Below are positions 38,561 to 48,708 of a stretch of 64,000 nt of DNA, in pieces; position 1 is the stretch's first letter, and every line of letters starts with the position of its first letter. The stretch is taken from assembly GCA_030833925.1 (NCBI GenBank), contig JAURGE010000009.1, forward strand, positions 1 to 64,000. Reading direction: 5' to 3'. This stretch comes from Alphaproteobacteria bacterium (GTDB taxonomy: Bacteria; Pseudomonadota; Alphaproteobacteria; Bin95). Made by a program: the position numbers and the translations under genes. The notes below the pieces were generated by a model. That model was not told the origin of the DNA and made no database searches. It saw nothing but the letters and a program-made list of their open reading frames with translations.

Positions 38561-39460
38561 ATGGCGGCAGCGCAGCCCCGGTCAAAGGATACTTTTGGCT
38601 TAAGTCTTTCTCTCGTTGGATCAATCGGCCTAGGCACAGCCATAGCAATTTCCAGGATCGCTTATGAAGCTGGCGCTAATGGTCTCTCTATAGCTCTTCC
38701 TAGAGCTTGGCTTTTAGTAATTTTCCTGGTCATTTTCTGTGCTGCTTCAGGACGTCGGTTCCACCTATCCAGAAGGATAACACTGCACTGCATTGGTGCA
38801 GGTGCTCTAATGTCATATCTTTTCTACGGAAACATAGCTGCTGCCGAATTTATTCCAGCAGCTGTCGCAGCACTGTTGTTCTTCATTTATCCGCCGCTGA
38901 CAACCTTGCTGGTAGCAGCCATCGATAAGACAGCTCCTCCCCCGCTCAAAGTACTCGCTACGCTGATAGCATTTGCCGGATTGGCTCTTATGCTCGGGGT
39001 TGGTTTTCAAGAACTAGACTGGCGCGGCATGGCCCTAGGATTAAGTGCGGGCTGTGTGTGCGCAATCCAATTGACCTGGGTTGCACGCGCATTATCCGGC
39101 AATGACCCCCTTATAACCATGACACAAATGGCGCTGGTGGCGGCAATTGTCTTAACTCTAGCCGCTTTTATTTCTGATGGGCCTCCGATGCCCGTAACGA
39201 TCACCGGTTGGTCAGCAATGTTGAGCGCTGCAGCTTTGCAGGCGGCCTCTATCCCGCTGCTCTACATTGCCCTCCCACTTATAGGTCCTGAACGCAGTGC
39301 AGTTGCAAATAACATTCAACCCGTAGCCACAGTTCTGGTTGCTATCCTTCTTCTGGGTGAAACCCTTAGAGCTGGCCAATTCATCGGAGCGGCAATGATC
39401 ATCGGGGGTATTTTATTGATGCAATACTCGACACACCGCTCCATCCGAAAGCGGGACTGA
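38561..39460 (+). CDS. DMT/EamA family transporter
   Basis: About 10 TM helices, EamA-type repeat. Confidence 0.85.
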   Translation: MAAAQPRSKDTFGLSLSLVGSIGLGTAIAISRIAYEAGANGLSIALPRAWLLVIFLVIFCAASGRRFHLSRRITLHCIGAGALMSYLFYGNIAAAEFIPAAVAALLFFIYPPLTTLLVAAIDKTAPPPLKVLATLIAFAGLALMLGVGFQELDWRGMALGLSAGCVCAIQLTWVARALSGNDPLITMTQMALVAAIVLTLAAFISDGPPMPVTITGWSAMLSAAALQAASIPLLYIALPLIGPERSAVANNIQPVATVLVAILLLGETLRAGQFIGAAMIIGGILLMQYSTHRSIRKRD

Positions 39461-39731
39461 AGATCCAAGCACTCTCAACGCTTTTTAGGCTCCAAGTCGG
39501 CAGCAAAAAGTTGCTATTCACGTTTCATCAGCCATTTGAGGTTAGCTGTAGGTTTGAAATAGCTAAAAAAGCTAAGATTTCTGCGAATTCGAAGGCATTC
39601 GCTAGGCTGTTTCGCCGCGCTCTTAAACACAAGCAAGTGTTCATATTTAATCTTATTGTTCCTATGATTAGAGAGGATTAGCGCTATTCGTTTGCTCTTT
39701 AATCGTTGTTTCTTATTTTTGGAGGGGTGTC

Positions 39732-40736
39732 ATGCGAGCAATGGTCCTTACCGAACATGGCGGAATGGATAAACTCGTCTATCGAGCGGATTACCCTGAT
39801 CCTAAAGCAGGTCCAGGGCAGGCGGTAATCAAAGTAGGTGCATGCTCGCTGAACTATCATGACGTTTTTACCCGACGTGGCATGCCTGGTATCAAAGTAC
39901 CCTTACCGGTGATTATTGGCCTTGATGTTGCCGGCGAGATAGTAGAGCTTGGCGAAGGGGTTAAAGATTGGTCGATAGGTGACCGTGTTCTAATAAATCC
40001 GATTGACCCAAAGCGTGGCTTAACCGGAGAGATGTTCGATGGTGGGCTCGCAGAATTTTTCCTGGCCAATGAAAGTCAGTTGATACGGGTGCCTGATGGC
40101 GTCACTTTTGCCCAAGCCGCAGCCTTACCGGTGGCCTACGGCACCGCCCATAGGATGATGTTCACAAATGGTGACATTCAGAAAGGCGATAAAGTCTTAG
40201 TTTTGGGTGCGTCTGGGGGCGTGGGCACCTGCTGTGTTATTCTGGCCAAGATGGCTGGGTGCGAGGTCATTGTTGGAGCTTCAAGTCAGGACAAAATAGA
40301 CCGTCTTAAGGCTCTTGGGGCTGACTGGGGCATCAACTACGAGGAAGAACAGTTCGAAAAAGCCATTTTTGGAAAATATGGCAAGCCTCACCGGCGTACT
40401 TTTGAAGGCGGAGTTGATGTGGTTGTGAACTTCACAGGCGGTGACACCTGGGTTCCATCTTTCAAGGCTTTAAAGCGTGGAGGTAAAGTCCTGACCTGCG
40501 GAGCAACTGCGGGTTATGATCCAAAGACAGATATTCGCTTCATTTGGACTTTTGAGCTGAAGATTCTCGGCTCCAATTCTTGGACAGTTGAGGATCTGGA
40601 AGCCCTAATGCAGATGATCGAAGATGGCAGGATGGAGCCGCCAATCGACCGCATTTACTCACTGAAAGAGGCGGGAGAAGCACTTCGCGTTATTGAAGAT
40701 CGGGAGGTGTTTGGAAAGGTCATTGTTCAACCATAA
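39732..40736 (+). CDS. Zinc-type alcohol dehydrogenase/quinone oxidoreductase (MDR)
   Basis: LGASGGVGTCCVILAKMAGCEVIVGASSQDK; PLPVIIGLDVAGEIVELGEGV. Confidence 0.9.
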   Translation: MRAMVLTEHGGMDKLVYRADYPDPKAGPGQAVIKVGACSLNYHDVFTRRGMPGIKVPLPVIIGLDVAGEIVELGEGVKDWSIGDRVLINPIDPKRGLTGEMFDGGLAEFFLANESQLIRVPDGVTFAQAAALPVAYGTAHRMMFTNGDIQKGDKVLVLGASGGVGTCCVILAKMAGCEVIVGASSQDKIDRLKALGADWGINYEEEQFEKAIFGKYGKPHRRTFEGGVDVVVNFTGGDTWVPSFKALKRGGKVLTCGATAGYDPKTDIRFIWTFELKILGSNSWTVEDLEALMQMIEDGRMEPPIDRIYSLKEAGEALRVIEDREVFGKVIVQP

Positions 40737-40821
40737 AAGACCTTAAATCTATCCAATTCGCTTCAAAGTTTTCTGCACAAAAATTATAAGAAGACGTCGG
40801 TTTCGCGCAATTTTATAGGGA

Positions 40822-41313
40822 TCAATCCACCCGATCGGTATCCAAGCGACGATAGGATCCGCCGAAGTAAAGCAGCGGCCGACCACTTGCAGCTGCCTCT
40901 AATCTAACCACGCGGCCAATAAATAGGTCGTGATCGCCGCCTTCATGAATTGCTTCCATTTCACACTCGATGTAGGCACAACAATTTTCGAAGATTGGCG
41001 CCCCCGTCTTTGGCGCTGGTTTATGGGTCAATTCACTCCAAGGCCGCGCCTCTTTCGTAGCAAAGACACGTGATAGGTCCGTCTGATCTTCAGAAAGCAC
41101 GTTGACTGCAAAGGACTTCGCGGCCCGGAAGGCTTGATGGCAGTTTGCCTTGCTGTCTAAGCTCCACAACACAAGAGGCGGGTCCAACGAGAGAGAGCCA
41201 AACGAGCCGACGGTTACCCCATCTAAAATGCCTGCCTCGTTTTGCGTAGTGATAATACATACGCCCGTCGGCACACGACCAAGAGTATCTCTGAAATTGC
41301 GCGCATCAATCAT
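40822..41313 (-). CDS. Flavin reductase family protein
   Basis: RDTLGRVPTGVCIITT, GVTVGSFGSLSLDPPLVLWSL, SFAVNVLSEDQ. Confidence 0.9.
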   Translation of the reverse strand: MIDARNFRDTLGRVPTGVCIITTQNEAGILDGVTVGSFGSLSLDPPLVLWSLDSKANCHQAFRAAKSFAVNVLSEDQTDLSRVFATKEARPWSELTHKPAPKTGAPIFENCCAYIECEMEAIHEGGDHDLFIGRVVRLEAAASGRPLLYFGGSYRRLDTDRVD

Positions 41314-41467
41314 TTGCGAGGCCTTAAAAAACTATCGGAGCAATTAATTTAAATGAAAATAACACTCGAAGTGGTAGTTCGACCAGATTGCCGCCGGATA
41401 TAAAGTTGTTATATTTACAACCTCCAAATCAAGACCGAGCCAGCAAAGACGTCAGCAGCATACTCTT

Positions 41468-42211
41468 ATGGATTTCTCTCGGCCCAACCGCATCAGGCAA
41501 TTCTTCGCTACAGCCCCCACCCCCTGCCCCTATATGTCAGGCAGAGTGGAACAAAAGTTAGTGATAGAGCTGAAAACTGATGATGCCGGTTCTTTCTTTG
41601 GCGACCTTGCCAGAGCAGGATTCCGCCGCAGCCACGGACTGGCGTATAGACCGGCTTGCAAAGGCTGTAATGCTTGTGTGCCTGTTCGAATTCCAGTCGA
41701 TACATTTCAAGAAACCCGCTCAATGCGGCGAATTTCAAGACTTAATTCAGACCTTACCACTTTAGAACTCGCTCCTAATGCGTTGCGAGAGCACTTTGAC
41801 CTTTTCAAAAATTATCTAGAAAAACGCCACCCCGACAGCGACATGGCGGAAATGGGATGGCGAGATTATTGCGCCATGATCGAAAATACATCTGTAGACA
41901 CTGCAGTTATCGAGCATCGCACTAACGCAGGACAGTTAATGGCTGTTTGCCTAATAGATCTTGCAAATGATTCCCTGTCTGCCGTTTACAGCTTTTTCGA
42001 GCCGGAGGAGAGAAAACGCAGTCTCGGAAAATACATCGTTTTGGAACTAATTCGGCGAGCTCGGAACCTTAATCTAGACCACGTCTACCTGGGATATTGG
42101 ATCGCAGGCAGCAACACGATGGACTACAAGCGTCGCTTTCCTGGACTCGAAGCATTTCGAGGAGGAGTCTGGGTTCCGGCGTCCCAAATGGATGAATCTT
42201 ATGAGCGCTAA
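41468..42211 (+). CDS. bpt: Aspartate/glutamate leucyl-(arginyl-)tRNA-protein transferase
   Basis: CPYMSGRVEQKL, GFRRSHGLAYRPACKGCNACVPVRIPV, YKRRFPGLEAFRG. Confidence 0.93.
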   Translation: MDFSRPNRIRQFFATAPTPCPYMSGRVEQKLVIELKTDDAGSFFGDLARAGFRRSHGLAYRPACKGCNACVPVRIPVDTFQETRSMRRISRLNSDLTTLELAPNALREHFDLFKNYLEKRHPDSDMAEMGWRDYCAMIENTSVDTAVIEHRTNAGQLMAVCLIDLANDSLSAVYSFFEPEERKRSLGKYIVLELIRRARNLNLDHVYLGYWIAGSNTMDYKRRFPGLEAFRGGVWVPASQMDESYER

Positions 42212-43241
42212 CCCGCTCAAAGCGGCAGCGGACCTATATCACGCTTATCAAACCGGATTGATGTTAACTGTGAGCCTAAAGCGAGGCTCTAAAGATGCTG
42301 GTCTTTGGACAAAAGCGCTTTTTCGAAGGCAGCATAAAGCTAAGTTTCTTTCAAGCTTTGAAAAATTAGGTCTCACCAATCTGCCTGACGCTCAAGCCGC
42401 GGCAGCTTATCACTACCTTTCAAATAAAATAGGTGGCGTGGATGTCGAGTACATGGCGGAAAGCGATACCAAAGCCTGGGTACGCTTTCCCCCGCCACGC
42501 TGGATTTACCCAGATGCCAGCATTTGCGGAATCCCCACAGAAGTCTCAAGAGGCATGCTGGAAGGTTGGTATGCTGAAAATGGACCTAGCCTAAAAAATC
42601 CTCGCTTAGGGTTTGTTTGCACAGCACAAACCCCTGACGCGCAACATGGGTTGGCAGGGTACTTCCTAGAATTTAATCACGAGCTGGCACCCGACGAACG
42701 CTTAACTTTTCGACCAGGAGAACTGCCTCCACGCTTCGACCCAAAATACGCACCAAAATTACCTTTAGAACAATGGCCCCAAGAGCGGCTTGATAAAGCT
42801 TATCGCAACTACGCCATGGAATATGTTCGAACAGGGTTACCGCTTCTAACAGAACTATTTGGCCCGAGTGATGGTGGCCATCTCGGGCGCCATACAGGCT
42901 TTCTCATTGGTGCCCAGCTTTATCAAAAGCTCGCCGCAGGCTTTGAACTTGTTAATTACACGGATGGAGCTCTCGGCCTTGCTATCTTATTAAAGAAACT
43001 TGGAGAAGCCGAGGGAGCTTCCACCGCCATCTCTGGCGATGCCAATAACGCGTTGGTTGAATGGGACAGTTGGCGTCTCGGTCGCGGGATGGATCAACCT
43101 CATCCAGCGGTGTTTGAAGGTTGGCACGGCTTGATTGAAGGCCTTGCGGCAGCGCATGATCGCTTTTTAATTCTGGAACTGTTGGCTTCTCCAGCGGTCG
43201 GAGATGATCACATTCAATGGCGCATAAGAAAGCGCAGCTAA
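42192..43241 (+). CDS. Conserved hypothetical protein (about 349 aa), function unassigned
   Basis: Long ORF overlapping the bpt 3' end; alternative ATG at 42201; no family recognised with confidence. Confidence 0.7.
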   Translation: MNLMSANPLKAAADLYHAYQTGLMLTVSLKRGSKDAGLWTKALFRRQHKAKFLSSFEKLGLTNLPDAQAAAAYHYLSNKIGGVDVEYMAESDTKAWVRFPPPRWIYPDASICGIPTEVSRGMLEGWYAENGPSLKNPRLGFVCTAQTPDAQHGLAGYFLEFNHELAPDERLTFRPGELPPRFDPKYAPKLPLEQWPQERLDKAYRNYAMEYVRTGLPLLTELFGPSDGGHLGRHTGFLIGAQLYQKLAAGFELVNYTDGALGLAILLKKLGEAEGASTAISGDANNALVEWDSWRLGRGMDQPHPAVFEGWHGLIEGLAAAHDRFLILELLASPAVGDDHIQWRIRKRS

Positions 43242-43263
43242 ACTAAACAAAAGGACTAGTGTT

Positions 43264-43878
43264 ATGAAACTTTACGGTCGCTATCTTTCGCCCTTCGTTC
43301 GCCGCGTTGCTGTGAGCTTGAATGTGATGCAACAACCTTTTGAGCAAGTGGTGCTGGCCCCCTTCGACGAATGGGAAAAAGCTCAATCAATAAATCCCGT
43401 GGTGCGAATTCCCGCCTTGGAGATTGATAACGGCGAGGTACTTATTGATTCAGGCGCAATTCTAGATCACCTGGATGAAGTCGCAGGCCCCAATTCTCTT
43501 CTGCCTCGCAGTGGACAACCAAGGCGTGAAGCGATGAAGTTAGTTGCTACAGCTGTAGGCGCCATGGAAAAAACCGTAGGAGCCGTATACGAGGGCCGTT
43601 TCCATTCCCCCGAAAAAATCGAAGCATCGTGGGTTGAGCGCTGCGAGAATCAGGCACTTTCCGCTTTCAAAGCCTTAGACACAGTTGCTGCAAAAACAAA
43701 TGGCGAGGGTTGGCTATTCGGTGACAAGATCAGTCAAGCTGATATTTCAGCCGTAGTGGCATTAACATTTGCGAAACTAGCAAGACCACAAATGAAGGCA
43801 TCTGACCAAGTTCCTAGCCTTTCCAAACTTGCATCCAGGCTAGAGCAAACAGAAGCTTTCAAATCTACCATGCCATAA
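43264..43878 (+). CDS. Glutathione S-transferase family protein
   Basis: MKLYGRYLSPFVRRVAVSLNVM...VRIPALEIDNGEVLIDSGAILDHLDE. Confidence 0.9.
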   Translation: MKLYGRYLSPFVRRVAVSLNVMQQPFEQVVLAPFDEWEKAQSINPVVRIPALEIDNGEVLIDSGAILDHLDEVAGPNSLLPRSGQPRREAMKLVATAVGAMEKTVGAVYEGRFHSPEKIEASWVERCENQALSAFKALDTVAAKTNGEGWLFGDKISQADISAVVALTFAKLARPQMKASDQVPSLSKLASRLEQTEAFKSTMP

Positions 43879-44158
43879 ATGGCAATGGATTGCCGACGGC
43901 TAGGGACGATACTGAGCGATCCAACTAGCCGTTATTCCAACGTCTGTTGATCACTCGCAGCGTCACCGAAATACAAACAGCTTTAAATTCTGGACAGTTA
44001 GTAATGAATTAGCGGAACTGGTTGGCGGGCATTTAACTTGCGAGTAGGCCTCCTACCCCGAATTAAAAGAAGATTTACAATTTATTCTTTCAAACTGAAC
44101 ATGCTACGCCGTCTGATCGAACAGATGAGCTGCTCTTTCAAATTTATAGAGTCCTAAG

Positions 44159-45046
44159 ATGATTGAAAAATCCGCAGGCAAGCGCCCCCTCCAGGGAATA
44201 ATTTTGATGCTAATTTCCATGAGCTGCATCGGAATTGTTGACGCGATGGGCAAGCGGGTAATGGAAACTGTACCCCAGCTCGAGGTCGTGGGGTTTTATT
44301 TTTTAGTCATTTGGTTATTGGCAATTGGGTATGCCTTTGTCAGAGGGATTGGCCCGGTCCAACTTGTGCGGACCAAAGCACCTTTGTTACAATTCACCAG
44401 GGGCTTGATGCTGGTATTTTCGCTTTCCATGCTCTTTATCGCCCTTAAGCACCTACCACTTGCTGAAGCAACAGTTATCAGTTTCACATCACCACTTTGG
44501 GTGGTTGCCCTCTCGACCCCATTGCTTGGAGAGGCCGTCGGCTGGCGCAGATGGGCGGCGGTAATTGTTGGCCTTGGCGGGGCTGCAGTCGTTATGCAGC
44601 CAGGCACTGCAATTTTTCAATGGCTAGCAATTTTACCCCTGATTGGAGCTATTTTCTTCGCCTTTTACCAAATCGTTTCGCGGAAACTTTCTGGCCATGA
44701 TGGTTTTGAGACGACACTGTTCTATTCATTCTTAGTCGGTGCTGTTTTAGTACTTGCCACATCCTACGCAACCAACTGGACCCCCCTTTCACTCAGCGAA
44801 GCCTGCTATATCGCGGTGATGGGATGTCTGGGTTTTGCTGCTCACCTAACCATGCTTCAGAGCCTTGCTGCCGCTGATGCCTCTTTGGTAGCTCCCTTTA
44901 ACTATGTGAGAGTTCTTTGGGCAATTGGACTTGGCTACATTTGGTTTGATGAAACACCTGGAATTTGGACTTTTATTGGCGGTAGCATCGTAATTGCATC
45001 AGGTCTTTATATAATTTGGCGAGAGACCCGAAAAAAAGAGAATTAA
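44159..45046 (+). CDS. DMT/EamA family transporter
   Basis: 10-TM pattern, LPLAEATVISFTSPLWV. Confidence 0.88.
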   Translation: MIEKSAGKRPLQGIILMLISMSCIGIVDAMGKRVMETVPQLEVVGFYFLVIWLLAIGYAFVRGIGPVQLVRTKAPLLQFTRGLMLVFSLSMLFIALKHLPLAEATVISFTSPLWVVALSTPLLGEAVGWRRWAAVIVGLGGAAVVMQPGTAIFQWLAILPLIGAIFFAFYQIVSRKLSGHDGFETTLFYSFLVGAVLVLATSYATNWTPLSLSEACYIAVMGCLGFAAHLTMLQSLAAADASLVAPFNYVRVLWAIGLGYIWFDETPGIWTFIGGSIVIASGLYIIWRETRKKEN

Positions 45047-45158
45047 CAGATCCAGATATTGATTAAGTTTAAGATGGGATAAATTGCATCGGCACCCAAT
45101 TAACTTAGTTTAAATTTATGTATACACTGATAGGAACGGGTTTAAGGCGAGGAAATAT

Positions 45159-45461
45159 ATGCCCAGACTTCCCTCTGACTACGGCGGCCAAGAGGCCGGC
45201 CCAATCGATCGAAGTGAATATGTACCAACAGTGTTCGACAAGCGCGTTGATGCTTTGCGTTTGCTTATGGGTAAAGTTGATCCAGCTATGACTTCCGATG
45301 TCTCGCGCCGAACTCAGGAAGAGCTTGATCAAGAAACTTATGACGGAGCGCCATATTACGGACGATGGCTTCTGGGCTTGCAAAAAAGTCTAATAGAACG
45401 AGGTCATATCGGCGCCGATGAGCTCGCGCAACGTATTGGGAAGCTAAAGTCTGAACAGTGA
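45159..45461 (+). CDS. Nitrile hydratase beta-subunit N-domain/accessory-like small protein
   Basis: FDKRVDALRLLM...YYGRWLLGLQKSLIERGHIGADELAQRIG resembles YYERWLAALERLLVEKGL-type NHase beta/accessory sequences. Confidence 0.6.
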   Translation: MPRLPSDYGGQEAGPIDRSEYVPTVFDKRVDALRLLMGKVDPAMTSDVSRRTQEELDQETYDGAPYYGRWLLGLQKSLIERGHIGADELAQRIGKLKSEQ

Positions 45462-46192
45462 CCGAACTGCTTCTTAATCCGGACATCTGGCTGAGCTTTG
45501 CTACGCTCGCAGCACTCGAAATTGTTCTGGGCGTTGATAACCTAATATTCATATCAATCGTTGCGAGCAAATTACCAGAGTCTCAACAGCCTTTGGCACG
45601 TCGAGTTGGACTACTCGGCGCACTTTTTATGCGCATTCTGATGCTTCTGATGATTGCCTGGATTGTTGGGCTCACAAAGCCTGCTTTTAGCTCATTTGGA
45701 TTGCAGGTGTCATGGAGAGACATAATTCTGATCGGAGGCGGCCTTTTCCTGTTAATTAAAGGGACACTTGAAATTCACCACGCCGTTGAGGGCGAAGAGG
45801 TCGATAAGGGCCCAAAGGCAATTGCTACCTTTGGGACCGCGGTAGCACAAATAATGGCTCTTGATCTTGTATTCTCTCTAGACTCAATAATTACAGCCGT
45901 CGGCATGACGCCACATATTGAAGTGATGATAGCTGCCGTAATGACTGCTGTTGGTGTAATGCTATTCGCTGCAGACCACGTTTCGCGCTTCATTCAACAG
46001 CATCCTACTGCGAAGATGTTAGCGCTTTCGTTTCTTCTCCTGATTGGCGTGGCATTGATTGCTGACGGTTTACATTTTCATATTCCACGCGGCTACCTTT
46101 ATTTTGCTATTGCCTTTGCGATACTTGTCGAAAGCCTGAATCTTCTGGCTCGAGCTGCATCGAAAAAACGCCGGAGCAAAAAAGGAATTTAG
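45458..46192 (+). CDS. TerC family integral membrane protein
   Basis: LEIVLGVDNLIFISIVASKLPE, LDLVFSLDSIITAVGM; GTG start overlaps the upstream stop. Confidence 0.92.
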   Translation: MTELLLNPDIWLSFATLAALEIVLGVDNLIFISIVASKLPESQQPLARRVGLLGALFMRILMLLMIAWIVGLTKPAFSSFGLQVSWRDIILIGGGLFLLIKGTLEIHHAVEGEEVDKGPKAIATFGTAVAQIMALDLVFSLDSIITAVGMTPHIEVMIAAVMTAVGVMLFAADHVSRFIQQHPTAKMLALSFLLLIGVALIADGLHFHIPRGYLYFAIAFAILVESLNLLARAASKKRRSKKGI

Positions 46193-46286
46193 ACCTTTAA
46201 AATCTTTCAATTGACGTGACCTGGGCCTGTCAGCCACGATTTGGATCGTTGACTAAGTAAAATCCTGCAAAGGAAGCTAGCATACC

Positions 46287-47513
46287 ATGTCCAATCCCGT
46301 GGCAGCGCCTCCTCCTCTAGAAGGTATCGTGGTTCTTGATTTTACCCGAGTACTGGCAGGGCCTTGGGCGTCATTATCACTTGCAGACCTCGGTGCAAGG
46401 GTCATCAAGATAGAAAATCCAAATGGCGGGGATGATACTCGACGATATGACTTGCTGCCCAACGGCTCTGGGGAATCAGCTTATTTCTTAGCAGTAAACC
46501 GGAACAAGCAAAGCCTCGCCCTCGATATAAGCAGCGAAGCGGGCCAACAGGTGGTTTTTCGGCTAGCTGCAAAAGCAGATATCTTGATTGAAAATTTCCG
46601 TGCTGATGTAATGACCCGCCAAGGACTTGGATATGAGGACCTGAAGCAAGTCAATCAGGGGTTGATTTATTGCTCAGTAACCGGATACGGGCATTCAAGC
46701 CCAAACAAAATGGTTGCCGGCTACGATCCCATTGCCCAAGCTGAAAGCGGCATGATGTGGATGACAGGAGAGGCAAACGGCCCCCCTCTCAGGACTGGTG
46801 TGTCCTATGCAGATATGTTTACTGGAATGTTTGCTTGTCAGGCGATTTTAGGAGCACTCCACGCCCGCACACGAGACGGACAAGGCCAACACATTGATAT
46901 AGCTCTTCTAGATAGTGCCGCCGCCGCGGTGGCTAACTACGCCCAACTCGCTCTGCTCACCGGCAAGAGTCCAAAACGTTACGGAAGTGAACATCCATTC
47001 GTGGAACCCCTTGGAACCTATGATTGCCAAGATGGTTTAATTTCTTTGATCTGTGGAAACGAACGCCAGTGGGAACGGTTCTGCAAAGACGGTTTGGAGC
47101 GACCTGACTTACTAGATGACCCGAGACTAAAGGATATCGAGACCCGTGTTGCTAATAGAGATTACACACGTAAAACGCTTGCGGCGATCTTAAAAGAAAA
47201 AACAAAGGCGGAATGGGTCACCAAATTACGCTCGGCGGGCATGCCTGTTGGTGTCGTCCGTGATCTGGTCGAAGCCCTTACAGCACCCGAACTTAGAGCC
47301 AGGGGCATGGTTCAAACTACAACCCACAAACGCCTGGGCCCCATAGAACAAGTTGCTAGCCCAATGTTGTTATCTCGTACACCTGCAGCGCCGCTGACTG
47401 CACCTCCTTTGTTGGGACAACATAGTCGGGACTGCTTGGCTTTTGCGGGTTACTCAGAAAACGAGATAGAAGCGCTAATCCAAGAAGGCATAACCCTAGA
47501 AACTAAGGAATAG
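46287..47513 (+). CDS. CaiB/BaiF family CoA-transferase (tandem copy 1)
   Basis: GIVVLDFTRVLAGPWASLSLADLGARVIKIENPNGGDDTR; GQGQHIDIALLDSA. Confidence 0.93.
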   Translation: MSNPVAAPPPLEGIVVLDFTRVLAGPWASLSLADLGARVIKIENPNGGDDTRRYDLLPNGSGESAYFLAVNRNKQSLALDISSEAGQQVVFRLAAKADILIENFRADVMTRQGLGYEDLKQVNQGLIYCSVTGYGHSSPNKMVAGYDPIAQAESGMMWMTGEANGPPLRTGVSYADMFTGMFACQAILGALHARTRDGQGQHIDIALLDSAAAAVANYAQLALLTGKSPKRYGSEHPFVEPLGTYDCQDGLISLICGNERQWERFCKDGLERPDLLDDPRLKDIETRVANRDYTRKTLAAILKEKTKAEWVTKLRSAGMPVGVVRDLVEALTAPELRARGMVQTTTHKRLGPIEQVASPMLLSRTPAAPLTAPPLLGQHSRDCLAFAGYSENEIEALIQEGITLETKE

Positions 47514-47517
47514 TTCC

Positions 47518-48708
47518 GTGGCTCCACCACTCACCGGCATTAAAGTCGTAGATTTTACGCGTGTTATCGCCGGACCAGTCGCTGCCCTTATCCTCTCAGA
47601 TTTGGGGGCTGAGGTAATAAAACTTGAACACCCTCAAGGTGGAGACGACACTAGAGGCTATCGCCCTCCTGATTACAAAGGTCTGTCACCAGCTTTTCTC
47701 GCATATAATCGCGGCAAACAATCGGTTGCCCTTGACCTTTCAACTTCCTGTGGGCTTTCGGCAGCGCGAAGACTTGTCGACAAAGCTGATATAGTGATCG
47801 AAAACTTTTCAACAGGCGTTATGGCTAAGTACGGCCTAGATTACGACACCGTAAAACGCCCAGAATTAATTTATATCTCCACGTCCGCATATGGCCGGGA
47901 TGGCCCATTTGCGATGCAACCAGGTTACGATCCTGTAGTACAGGCAGAGTCGGGTTATCAGTCTTTGACAGGTCACCCCGCGCACGAGCCGGTTCGGACC
48001 GCGATCCCAATGACTGATGTAACTACTGGACTAAATGGAGCGTTAGCCGCCTTAGCAGCTTTATGGAGGAGGAAGAAGACTGGTTTAGGTCAATTTGTCG
48101 AAGCGCCGCTTTATGACACTGGAGCTTTCAATACTCTGCCACTCGCTATCCAACGGATGTTGGGAGGGGAAAACCCAACCAGACTAGGAAATGCAGATCA
48201 CTGGGTAGCTCCCTCAAATAGCTACGTCGCGAGCGATAGCAACTTAATTGTTTTAACAGCCGCCAATGATGACCAGTTCCAAAACCTTTTGAAGTTGCTA
48301 AATCGCGACGATCTTTTGACCAACCCCAACTATTCGACATTGACTGACCGAATAGCCAATCGCCAGACTTTAGATCAAGCAATACAGGCAGCTATTGAGA
48401 CGAGACCCGCAGCTGATTGGGTCAGGAACTTGCGGTTAGCTGGCATACCTGTCGCACTTTTAAGAGAAACACCAGAGGCCATAGATTCAGATGAAACCGC
48501 GAGGCGTAAACTAACAGGGCGCGTGCCTCACGAGATTTTGGAAAACACGCCAGACCTCGGGCCTCCTTTTAGGCTCAAACGTCGCGGAACACGACCGCCC
48601 AAAGGAGCACCTGCACTTGGCCAGGACACAGCTCAGGTTCTGAAAGAGTGGCTTGGATACAATGAGTCACAGATCGCAGATATCACCAGCGTGGATGCCT
48701 CAGCATGA
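47518..48708 (+). CDS. CaiB/BaiF family CoA-transferase (tandem copy 2)
   Basis: GIKVVDFTRVIAGPVAALILSDLGAEVIKLEHPQGGDDTR; GLGQFVEAPLYDTG; GTG start. Confidence 0.93.
   Translation: MAPPLTGIKVVDFTRVIAGPVAALILSDLGAEVIKLEHPQGGDDTRGYRPPDYKGLSPAFLAYNRGKQSVALDLSTSCGLSAARRLVDKADIVIENFSTGVMAKYGLDYDTVKRPELIYISTSAYGRDGPFAMQPGYDPVVQAESGYQSLTGHPAHEPVRTAIPMTDVTTGLNGALAALAALWRRKKTGLGQFVEAPLYDTGAFNTLPLAIQRMLGGENPTRLGNADHWVAPSNSYVASDSNLIVLTAANDDQFQNLLKLLNRDDLLTNPNYSTLTDRIANRQTLDQAIQAAIETRPAADWVRNLRLAGIPVALLRETPEAIDSDETARRKLTGRVPHEILENTPDLGPPFRLKRRGTRPPKGAPALGQDTAQVLKEWLGYNESQIADITSVDASA

Noticed and set aside
41680-41695. GTTCGAATTCC resembling a tRNA T-arm
   Set aside because: Lies inside the bpt coding sequence and has no matching acceptor or anticodon arms. 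No other tRNA candidate was convincing by eye; tRNAscan-SE would be decisive.
43896-43932. Inverted repeat ACGGCTAG...CTAGCCGT after the GST gene
   Set aside because: Eight-bp arms with a 21-nt loop and no T tract; too weak for a terminator call.
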